DNA of 5,607 nt, taken from assembly GCA_964639225.1 (NCBI GenBank), contig CAZXCK010000207.1, forward strand, positions 1 to 5,607. The letters run 5' to 3'. Each line of letters starts with the position of its first letter. The first letter of the stretch is position 1. Origin of the DNA: CAZXCK01 sp964639225 (lineage in GTDB: Bacteria > Chloroflexota > Anaerolineae > Aggregatilineales > Phototrophicaceae). Made by a program: the position numbers and the translations under genes. The notes beneath the pieces were generated by a model that saw nothing but the letters and a program-made list of their open reading frames with translations, was not told where the DNA came from and did not search any database. This document shows positions 1 through 5,092 of this stretch, one piece after another.

Positions 1-89
1 GCGCCCCGGCGGGCTGCGCCCCAAAAGTCATAAGACGACTTTGCAAAAGCCCTGCTGGCCGCGCAGTGAGTGCTTGCGCGATCCGCGTT

Positions 90-117
90 TTGTGGGTAAT
101 ATGCAGACTGTTATAAA
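90..117 (+). promoter_or_regulatory. Probable sigma-70-type promoter of the glmS leader
   Basis: A TTGTGG -35-like hexamer (90-95) is followed after 16 bp by TATAAA (112-117). Transcription would start near 123-125, about 45 nt before the predicted ribozyme cleavage site, so the released 5' fragment would be short, as is usual for glmS ribozyme leaders. The call rests on hexamer likeness and position only. Confidence 0.45.
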
Positions 118-167
118 AGTCTCAGCAAAGCGGAGGATTAAACGCGCCAGCCAACGGGGAATCCATA

Positions 168-372
168 GCGCATGGGCCTGTCGGGTCGAATGACCGGGCA
201 GGTTGACGAGGAGGCGGTTGCCTGCGCAGCTTTATCGCGCGGGCGAAAATCGAGTGATCAGCGGATGCCGCCAGGGTGCTTTCCACCATCCTGAATAACC
301 ATTCCCCCCAATCATAAGCAGACCTCGAAAACTCCGGGTAACCGGCGGCACAATGAGGAATGCGCGTGGAAA
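168..372 (+). ncRNA. glmS ribozyme/riboswitch (GlcN6P-activated self-cleaving RNA), divergent
   Basis: Self-cleaving RNA that uses glucosamine-6-phosphate as a cofactor; in known cases cleavage leaves a 5'-OH mRNA that is degraded, giving feedback control of glmS. Seen here in order: AGCGC (167-171), cleavage expected between A167 and G168; P1 hairpin 177-187/192-202 with a GAAT loop and one G-G mismatch; the family-signature GTTGACGAGG (202-211), whose G205 matches the catalytic guanine (G40 in Thermoanaerobacter tengcongensis); P2 GGCGG/CCGCC (213-217/268-272); TTTATCG (231-237); GCGGATG (261-267). P3 is AGGGTG/CATCCT (273-278/287-292), and its loop TTTCCAC (280-286) is a perfect 7-bp complement of GTGGAAA (366-372), the expected P3.1 pseudoknot. 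A P4-like arm with CTG/CAG ends and CATAAG lies at 291-321. Oddities: A172 replaces the usual C5, P2 has a 13-nt insert, and an extra hairpin sits at 322-358. The position upstream of glmS supports the call; exact pairings beyond the core are inference. Confidence 0.88.
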
Positions 373-445
373 CTGGCCAGCCACCGCCAATGGCGCGGAT
401 GGGCTGCGCTGCGGGGCCGCTGTGCCTGGCGCTGCACGGCGGATA

Positions 446-489
446 CTCCCTGATTGATTCATCAACCGAAAACAATCGCATACAGGGAG
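446..489 (+). promoter_or_regulatory. Possible Shine-Dalgarno-sequestering hairpin of glmS
   Basis: The glmS ribosome binding site AGGGAG (484-489) is perfectly complementary to CTCCCT (446-451). Directly adjoining, GATTG (452-456) pairs with CAATC (473-477), giving an 11-bp helix interrupted only by the bulge 478-483, with a 16-nt loop. If formed, it would hide the ribosome binding site in the mRNA downstream of the ribozyme. The pairing is visible in the sequence; a regulatory role is inference. Confidence 0.4.
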
Positions 490-498
490 AACGTCAGC

Positions 499-2346
499 AT
501 GTGTGGAATCGTGGGCTATGTGGGCGCGCGCAGCGCCACGCCGATTGTTATCAATGGTTTGCAGCGACTGGAATATCGCGGCTACGACTCGGCGGGTATT
601 GCGGTCATGAATGGCGGCGGGTTTGACATTCGCCGCGACGTCGGCAAATTAGTCAATCTTCAAACCCGCCTGGAACAGCATCCTACTGAGGGTCACATTG
701 CCATTGGGCATACGCGCTGGGCGACGCACGGCGTACCGGCAGAACACAATGCGCACCCACATATCAGCATGAACGGCGATTTTGTCGTCGTACACAACGG
801 CATCGTCGAGAATTACCTGGAGCTGCGCGACGAGCTGGCGGCGGAAGGCGTGCATTTCCACTCGGAGACGGACACGGAGGTAATCGTCCAGCTTATTGAG
901 CGTTATGCGCACAGCAATGGCCCGCTGCACCCGGCAGAGGTGGTGCGGCGGGCGGTGTCCCGGTTGCGTGGGGCGCACGCCATCGTCGTGATGGCGCGCT
1001 CGCATCCGGGATTGTTGATCGTAGTGCGTATCGGCAACGCGGGTGGTGTGGCACTGGGACTGGGCGAGGGTGAGATGTTCGTCGCCTCGGATATGCCCGC
1101 TATTCTGGAACATACGCGGCGTATGGTGTTCCTTGAAAGCCGTGAGATGGCGCTGGTGCAGGCCGATGGCTTCAGCGTGCAGACCCTGGACGGCGCACCT
1201 GTTTCTCCAGAAGTGCATACAGTGGCCTGGGACCCGGTCAGCGCGGCGAAGGGCGAGTATAAACACTTCATGCAGAAGGAAATCCACGAGCAGGCGCGCA
1301 GCATCACCGACACGCTGGGAAGTCGCGTTGATTTTGAACATTCCGAGGTCATGCTGCCGGAACTCAATCTCTCGGCGGAGCAGGCGCGTCGTCTGCGGCG
1401 GCTGGTGACGGTGGCCTGTGGCACGAGCTATTACAGTGGACTGGTGGGTAAGTTTTTCATCGAGCAGATCGCCCGGCTGCACGTCGAGGTCGATTATGGC
1501 AGCGAATACCGTTACCGCGATCCGATCCTCGATGAGCAGACCGCCGTGCTGGCCATCACGCAGAGCGGCGAGACGGTCGATACGCTGGCGGCGCTGGAGG
1601 AGGCGCGGGACAAGCAGGCGCTGTTGTGGAGCATCGTCAACGCTATTGGCAGCCAGGCCATGCGTCTGGCCGATGGCTGTATCCCGATGAACGCCGGGCC
1701 AGAGATCGGCGTGGCTTCGACCAAAGCCTTTACCACCAGCATCGTCGATCAGTATCTGCTGGCGGTTTACCTGGGACAGCTACGCGGCACGCTGGACGAG
1801 GCTCTGCGTGTGCGGCTGGTGCAGGATGTCTCGCGGTTGCCATCGCTGGTGGGGCAGGTGCTGGAACATGACGCCGCCATCGAACGGTTGGCGGGGCAAC
1901 TCTATCATTACACTGATTTTCTGTATCTGGGGCGGGGCATCAATTATCCCATCGCGCTGGAAGGCGCGCTCAAACTCAAAGAGATCAGCTACATCCACGC
2001 CGAAGGCTATCCCGCCGGGGAGATGAAGCACGGTCCCATCGCCCTCATCGACGAACAAATGCCGGTGCTGGCCATCGCGCTCAAAGATGCGCTTTACGAC
2101 AAAATGATCAGCCAGATCGAGCAGGCCAAGGCGCGCGGTGGTCCGGTGATCGCCATCGCTACCGAGGGCGATACATTTATCGCCAGCAAGGCCGATCACG
2201 TCATCAGTATTCCGCCGTGTCCGCCGCTACTGAGTCCGGTGCTGGCGGTGATTCCGCTGCAACTGCTGGCTTATCATATCGCCGTGTGGCGTGGCGCTGA
2301 CGTGGACCAGCCGCGCAATCTGGCGAAGTCGGTCACGGTGGAATAA
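499..2346 (+). CDS. glmS: Glutamine--fructose-6-phosphate aminotransferase (isomerizing)
   Basis: Cytosolic enzyme making glucosamine-6-phosphate from fructose-6-phosphate and glutamine, the first step towards UDP-GlcNAc and peptidoglycan. The protein has 615 aa (E. coli GlmS is about 609). The N-terminal glutaminase domain (about 1-240) begins MCGIVGYV, with Cys2 as nucleophile after Met removal, and carries HTRWATHG (71-78), HNGIVENY (99-106) and ETDTE (123-127). Two SIS domains follow: CGTSYYSG (307-314), TQSGET (354-359) and STKAFTT (407-413) in the first; LGRGINYPIALEGALKLKE (477-495) and GEMKHGP (507-513) in the second. E495, H511 and K610 (in NLAKSVTVE) match the E. coli isomerase residues E488, H504 and K603. 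The ATG at 499 was chosen over the in-frame ATG at 454 because it exposes Cys2 and has AGGGAG at 484-489. The gene appears monocistronic, under the ribozyme upstream. Confidence 0.97.
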   Translation: MCGIVGYVGARSATPIVINGLQRLEYRGYDSAGIAVMNGGGFDIRRDVGKLVNLQTRLEQHPTEGHIAIGHTRWATHGVPAEHNAHPHISMNGDFVVVHNGIVENYLELRDELAAEGVHFHSETDTEVIVQLIERYAHSNGPLHPAEVVRRAVSRLRGAHAIVVMARSHPGLLIVVRIGNAGGVALGLGEGEMFVASDMPAILEHTRRMVFLESREMALVQADGFSVQTLDGAPVSPEVHTVAWDPVSAAKGEYKHFMQKEIHEQARSITDTLGSRVDFEHSEVMLPELNLSAEQARRLRRLVTVACGTSYYSGLVGKFFIEQIARLHVEVDYGSEYRYRDPILDEQTAVLAITQSGETVDTLAALEEARDKQALLWSIVNAIGSQAMRLADGCIPMNAGPEIGVASTKAFTTSIVDQYLLAVYLGQLRGTLDEALRVRLVQDVSRLPSLVGQVLEHDAAIERLAGQLYHYTDFLYLGRGINYPIALEGALKLKEISYIHAEGYPAGEMKHGPIALIDEQMPVLAIALKDALYDKMISQIEQAKARGGPVIAIATEGDTFIASKADHVISIPPCPPLLSPVLAVIPLQLLAYHIAVWRGADVDQPRNLAKSVTVE

Positions 2347-2352
2347 ACGCGA

Positions 2353-2394
2353 CAGGCCCGGACTCGCGGTTTTCGCATACCGAGTCCGGGCCTG
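2353..2394 (+). terminator. Strong hairpin after glmS, terminator-like without U tract
   Basis: CAGGCCCGGACTCG (2353-2366) and CGAGTCCGGGCCTG (2381-2394) form a perfect 14-bp G+C-rich stem with a 14-nt loop, starting 6 bp after the glmS stop. No T run follows on the plus strand (AAAATG comes next), so it is not a textbook intrinsic terminator. It may block or stabilise the 3' end of glmS mRNA, and it also faces read-through from the convergent tRNA operon. Confidence 0.55.
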
Positions 2395-2405
2395 AAAATG
2401 ACCAA

Positions 2406-2431
2406 CAAAAAAGGCTTCCACAGGGAAGCCT
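2406..2431 (-). terminator. Rho-independent terminator of the tRNA operon
   Basis: Read on the minus strand, AGGCTTCC-CTGT-GGAAGCCT forms an 8-bp stem with a 4-nt loop (2431-2412), followed directly by a T run (2412-2407). It begins 7 nt after the encoded CCA end of the second tRNA, which is where the operon should stop. Confidence 0.85.
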
Positions 2432-2438
2432 CTCGCGT

Positions 2439-2515
2439 TGGTGGTGATGACTGGACTTGAACCAGTGACCCCCAAATTATGAGTTTGGTGCTCTAACCGG
2501 CTGAGCTACATCACC
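2439..2515 (-). tRNA. tRNA-Met (CAT), probably elongator; tRNA-Ile2 possible
   Basis: A complete cloverleaf on the minus strand: acceptor GGTGATG/CATCACC (7 bp), D stem GCTC/GAGC, anticodon stem CCAAA/TTTGG with loop CTCATAA (anticodon CAT), variable loop GGGTC, T stem ACTGG/CCAGT with loop TTCAAGT, discriminator A, and an encoded CCA (2441-2439). The C11-G24 D-stem pair and matched G1-C72 exclude an initiator. It resembles E. coli elongator Met (TAGCTCAG, GGGTC), but tRNA-Ile2, read as AUA after lysidine modification by TilS, shares the CAT anticodon and cannot be fully excluded by eye. It lies 13 nt after the fMet gene and is almost certainly cotranscribed with it. Confidence 0.9.
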
Positions 2516-2528
2516 GTAAATAGAAAAG

Positions 2529-2600
2529 TAGCGGGGGGTGGATTCGAACCACCGACCTTCAGGTTATGAGCCTGACGAGCTGCCACTGCTCTACCCCGCA
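2529..2600 (-). tRNA. Initiator tRNA-fMet (CAT)
   Basis: Cloverleaf on the minus strand: acceptor TGCGGGG/CCCCGCT, D stem GAGC/GCTC with a 7-nt loop, anticodon stem TCAGG/CCTGA with loop CTCATAA, variable loop AGGTC, T stem GGTGG/CCACC with loop TTCGAAT, discriminator A; CCA is not encoded. Initiator marks are the unpaired 1-72 position, needed for formylation and for avoiding elongation, and the A11-U24 D-stem pair, with close likeness to E. coli tRNA-fMet (GTAGAGCAG, GAAGGTCG). Two points are unusual. The mismatch is U1-U72 rather than C1-A72, and the hallmark three G-C pairs of the anticodon stem are here A29-U41, G30-C40, G31-C39. Confidence 0.95.
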
Positions 2601-2611
2601 ATATGAGGCAC

Positions 2612-2640
2612 ATGATATCATGTGACCCCAGCCGAGTCAA
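2612..2640 (-). promoter_or_regulatory. Promoter of the tRNA-fMet/tRNA-Met operon
   Basis: On the minus strand TTGACT (2640-2635) is separated by exactly 17 bp from TATCAT (2617-2612), with a TGA just before it that fits an extended -10. Transcription would start around 2605, only about five nucleotides before the fMet 5' end. A perfect 16-bp palindrome (2609-2624) covers the -10 element. Confidence 0.8.
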
Positions 2641-2694
2641 CGGTGGTTTTGGGAAAATCTGATGTCTGCCCGGCGACAAGTCCAGCCGGACCGC

Positions 2695-3597
2695 CTATGC
2701 GTCGCCGGCCTCGATGACAGCGTGCGTCACTCGATACACATCGTCCAGGGATGCGCCGCGCGCCTTTTCAATGCGGGCGAATCGCTTCTGAAACTGCATG
2801 GTGGCATAGGCAGTGAAGTCGTCGAGCTGCATGCCGAACGGGACCGGATCGTACTGCTCGAACGCCTCGGTGACGGTGCCCAGGGCGGGCATCAACAGTG
2901 TGTTCATGGTGGATTCGGCCAGTTCCCACAGGTGCGGATGCTCGGCGATGAGGCGCGAAATCAGGAAGATGCCATAGGCGATATGCCGCGACTCGTCCTG
3001 TTTGAGCATGTCGATGCCGTAAGTCGTGCCGGGCATCAGATTGTTGTTGCGCAGGGTGGTGTAGTAAATGTGGTAGCCGGTCTCGGCCAGCACACCCTCG
3101 ACGATCATGTTGTAGGTTACTGAGGCGACGAGCTGCGCTTCGGGCGAGGGATCGGTCATCAGCCGGTCGAGCGCCTGCGGCAGCGCTTCGTAGAATACGG
3201 TGCGATAATTCGGCAGATGATAATGGTCCAGTTGGCCGGGCGGGCCGGTCACCTCGCTGAAGAAACGGTTGAAAAAGTCGGTGTGCTTGGCCTCTTCCCA
3301 CAGGAATGTTGTCAGAAACATCTCTTCTTCGATGCGGCCCTCTTTGGCAATCGCCAGAATGAGCGGCAGCAGGTCCAGCGTCACGGCTTCCTCGCCAGCC
3401 TGGAACTGTGATGTCAGCCGCAGAATGACATCGCGTTCCGGCTCGCTCAGGCGCTGCCAGTCGGCCCGATCCTGGCTGAAGTCGATATCGCTGGGATTCC
3501 AGATGCCGAAGCGTTTGGCCTTCTCGAACAGTCGCATGGGTGGGGTGTCGCGTTGCAGGCCGCGCGATGTGGTGGCGAATTGGTCGTGTGGCGTCAT
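2695..3597 (-). CDS. R2-like ligand-binding oxidase (R2lox), ferritin-like Mn/Fe protein
   Basis: Homologue of the R2lox family (Mycobacterium tuberculosis Rv0233 and the Geobacillus kaustophilus protein): a ferritin-like four-helix fold related to ribonucleotide reductase R2 that binds a mixed Mn/Fe centre and a long-chain fatty-acid-like ligand. Physiological substrate is unknown. The protein has 300 aa, normal for the family. All six expected metal ligands are present: E69 (GEEAV, 68-72), E102 and H105 (WEEAKH, 100-105), E167 (MIVEG, 164-168), E202 and H205 (DESRH, 201-205). V72 and Y162 (TYN), the pair that forms the Val-Tyr ether cross-link in the Geobacillus enzyme, are also present at the same numbers, so the start is likely right. 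GGAG (3611-3608) lies 10 nt before the ATG. It stands alone, divergent from the glycosylase; no convincing terminator was seen before the tRNA promoter. An ordinary R2 subunit is unlikely, because the first ligand here is Glu and no nrdA is adjacent. Confidence 0.93.
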   Translation of the reverse strand: MTPHDQFATTSRGLQRDTPPMRLFEKAKRFGIWNPSDIDFSQDRADWQRLSEPERDVILRLTSQFQAGEEAVTLDLLPLILAIAKEGRIEEEMFLTTFLWEEAKHTDFFNRFFSEVTGPPGQLDHYHLPNYRTVFYEALPQALDRLMTDPSPEAQLVASVTYNMIVEGVLAETGYHIYYTTLRNNNLMPGTTYGIDMLKQDESRHIAYGIFLISRLIAEHPHLWELAESTMNTLLMPALGTVTEAFEQYDPVPFGMQLDDFTAYATMQFQKRFARIEKARGASLDDVYRVTHAVIEAGDA

Positions 3598-3638
3598 GGA
3601 ATGTGAACTCCGTGTGCAACTGGATGGACGTTAACCCT

Positions 3639-3668
3639 ATTGTACTGCGCGGATGGTTGACGACACAA
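3639..3668 (-). promoter_or_regulatory. Possible promoter of the R2lox gene
   Basis: Minus-strand TACAAT (3644-3639) lies 18 bp downstream of TTGTGT (3668-3663) within the 145-bp divergent gap. It would give a leader of about 35 nt ahead of the ATG. Hexamer likeness only. Confidence 0.4.
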
Positions 3669-3684
3669 AACAGTGGTGGTTTGA

Positions 3685-3702
3685 GAACAGATGTGCTACT
3701 AT
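3685..3702 (+). promoter_or_regulatory. Extended -10 promoter with overlapping SOS-box-like site
   Basis: TGCTACTAT (3694-3702) fits an extended -10 element for the downstream glycosylase gene; no good -35 is seen at the right distance, as is common with extended -10 promoters. Overlapping it, GAAC-AGAT-GTGC (3685-3696) is a one-mismatch relative of the GAAC-N4-GTTC operator found before uvrB. Binding there would cover the promoter. The operator part is tentative. Confidence 0.4.
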
Positions 3703-3742
3703 TGGAAGGTGACTGCGCTATCACAACCGGGAGAATACTGTT

Positions 3743-4984
3743 ATGACCGCTGTCCGCACTCTCGACCGTGTGACCGTCCGCCGTCTGGCGATTGCGCGCC
3801 AGCACCTGGATGGCGTCGCGCGCCCATCGATGTTGGATGTTGTCCGGGATCTGGGCTGCCTGCAACTGGACCCGATCAGCACGGTGGCACGCAGCCATCT
3901 GCTGGTGTTATGGAGCCGATTAGGCGTCTACGATCTCGACGCGCTGGACGAAGTCATGTGGCAGGACCGCCACCTGTTCGAATACTGGGCGCACGTCGCC
4001 TCGATTGTACTCACCGAGCATTTCCCGATTCATCACTGGCGCATGCGCCGCTATCCTGACAATGAGGCGGGTGGGTCCAGCTATGAACGCCAGTGGGCTA
4101 ACCAGGAATCGGTGCGGGCTGGGGCGCAGCGACTGCTGGATATTATCCGTGCCGAGGGACCGATCGCCTCGCGCAACCTGGAAAAGGACGGGCCTTCCGG
4201 TGGCTGGGTGACTGGGTGGACTGGCGACAATCAGGTGAACCGTTTGCTGTATTATCTGTGGCACAAGGGCGAGCTGCTGGTCGCCGGGCGGCAGAGCAAC
4301 CAGCGTCTGTGGGACATCGCCGAGCGCGTGCTGCCGGAATGGACACCGCGCGAGCACCTGGACGCGCACGCGGTCACACGACAATCGGTGATTGTCGCTG
4401 TGCGGGCGCTGGGTGTGGCGACCGCCGGCCACATCAAAGACCATTTCACGCGGCGGCGCTATCCGCACCTGAACGACGTTCTCGATCAGCTTGCTGCGCA
4501 AGGCGTATTGCAGCGGGTCGATGTCGTCACCGATGACGGCGCGCCGCTGTGGCGGCAGCCGGCCTATATCCATGTGGATGATCTGCCGTTGGTGGAACGC
4601 ATCGAAGGCGGCGAGTTCGCGTCGCATACCACGCTGCTGTCGCCATTCGATAACCTCATCTGCGACCGCAAGCGCACGCAGCAGTTGTTCGACTTCGACT
4701 TCGCCATCGAAATCTATGTGCCCAAGAATAAGCGGCAGTACGGTTATTATGTGCTGCCGCTGCTGCATGGCGACCGCCTCATCGGGCGCATGGATATGCG
4801 GATGGACCGCAAAAAAGCGGTGCTGAACGCCAACGTTGTCTACGGTGAGCCGGACGCGCCAGCAGACCCGGTTGCTGTGCAGGCCATCAGCGGTGCCGTC
4901 GAGTCGCTGGCGACGTTCCTGGGTGCGACTCAAATCGACTACGGCGACATCCATTACGCGCCCTGGCAGTCGCTGAAGCAGTAA
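3743..4984 (+). CDS. YcaQ/AlkX-like winged-helix DNA glycosylase (HTH_42 family)
   Basis: Member of the HTH_42 (YcaQ/AlkZ) family of DNA glycosylases that remove bulky alkylated bases and unhook interstrand crosslinks. The protein has 413 aa, like E. coli YcaQ (about 410). Near the N-terminus CLQLDPIS (39-46) contains Q41-L42-D43, the catalytic Q-x-D motif of the YcaQ/AlkX branch; the AlkZ self-resistance branch has Q-x-Q. It is followed by VARSHLLVLWSRLG (48-61), typical of the family. The middle (about 115-290) should hold the tandem winged helices, and the C-terminal part carries the characteristic LLSPFDNLICDR and IEIYVPKNKRQYGYYVLP block. The start is supported by GGGAG at 3729-3733, 9 nt before the ATG. 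It lies 108 bp before uvrB on the same strand, but uvrB has its own promoter. Function as a crosslink glycosylase is inferred from motif and family. Confidence 0.9.
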   Translation: MTAVRTLDRVTVRRLAIARQHLDGVARPSMLDVVRDLGCLQLDPISTVARSHLLVLWSRLGVYDLDALDEVMWQDRHLFEYWAHVASIVLTEHFPIHHWRMRRYPDNEAGGSSYERQWANQESVRAGAQRLLDIIRAEGPIASRNLEKDGPSGGWVTGWTGDNQVNRLLYYLWHKGELLVAGRQSNQRLWDIAERVLPEWTPREHLDAHAVTRQSVIVAVRALGVATAGHIKDHFTRRRYPHLNDVLDQLAAQGVLQRVDVVTDDGAPLWRQPAYIHVDDLPLVERIEGGEFASHTTLLSPFDNLICDRKRTQQLFDFDFAIEIYVPKNKRQYGYYVLPLLHGDRLIGRMDMRMDRKKAVLNANVVYGEPDAPADPVAVQAISGAVESLATFLGATQIDYGDIHYAPWQSLKQ

Positions 4985-5003
4985 AAATGCGGCGGAATCG
5001 CCC

Positions 5004-5032
5004 TTAACCGGTTCGTGGAGTCGATGTATAAT
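5004..5032 (+). promoter_or_regulatory. uvrB promoter
   Basis: TTAACC (5004-5009) and a perfect TATAAT (5027-5032) are separated by exactly 17 bp. Transcription would begin near 5038-5040, giving a leader of about 55 nt. The -35 overlaps a small palindrome, AACCGGTT (5006-5013). Confidence 0.8.
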
Positions 5033-5040
5033 GATCGGTC

Positions 5041-5054
5041 CGAACTGACGTTCT
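5041..5054 (+). promoter_or_regulatory. LexA/SOS-box-like operator of uvrB
   Basis: CGAAC-TGAC-GTTCT has the GAAC-N4-GTTC dyad of the Bacillus-type SOS box (CGAAC-N4-GTTCG), with only the outermost base differing. It starts 9 bp after the -10 element, covering the expected transcription start region, a position suited to repression. uvrB is a classical SOS gene. Control by LexA in this organism is inference; no lexA is in the window. Confidence 0.65.
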
Positions 5055-5092
5055 AGTTCCGTCCTGTCCAGCATAGCCCAGAGGACAAACGT

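Larger units (their letters stand above)
1..498. other. Non-coding leader region upstream of glmS
   Basis: No convincing protein gene lies in this stretch. Bases 1-89 show nothing I can name; there is a weak 6-bp hairpin (AAAGTC/GACTTT, 24-29 with 37-42) without a U tract. Bases 90-117 look like a promoter, 168-372 fold as a glmS ribozyme, and 446-489 can form a hairpin over the glmS ribosome binding site. Between the last two, CCGCTGTGC (417-425) pairs with GCACGGCGG (434-442), 9 bp with one wobble, role unknown. The short open frames here overlap the RNA structure and look like chance. Confidence 0.7.

Noticed and set aside
24..42. Hairpin AAAGTC/GACTTT at the window start as a terminator of an upstream gene
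   Set aside because: Only 6 A+T-leaning pairs and no T run; the upstream gene is not visible.
143..148. GCGCCAG at 144-150 as the ribozyme 5' strand with cleavage before G144
   Set aside because: It matches the Bacillus 5' strand well, but it would need a 26-nt insert before P1. The AGCGC at 167-171 puts P1 at exactly the expected distance (G176-T203, C177-G202), so I prefer that register.
122..481. Minus-strand open frames across the glmS leader
   Set aside because: They overlap the ribozyme, have no recognisable domain and their composition fits chance in G+C-rich DNA.
454..498. Upstream in-frame ATG of glmS
   Set aside because: It would add 15 residues before the catalytic Cys, which must become N-terminal, and it lies within the SD hairpin; the ATG at 499 has its own SD.
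649..1482. A 277-codon minus-strand open frame inside glmS
   Set aside because: Antisense shadow of a gene with full GlmS motifs.
2671..2694. Possible terminator after the R2lox gene
   Set aside because: Only short GTCC/GGAC and GGCG/CGCC arms with a bulge and no T tract; too weak to annotate.
2768..3898. A 376-codon minus-strand open frame overlapping R2lox
   Set aside because: It is another reading frame of the R2lox gene extended through the divergent promoter region, with no family features.
4991..5002. GGCG-GAAT-CGCC hairpin after the glycosylase gene
   Set aside because: A 4-bp stem without a T tract that runs into the uvrB -35; not convincing as a terminator.
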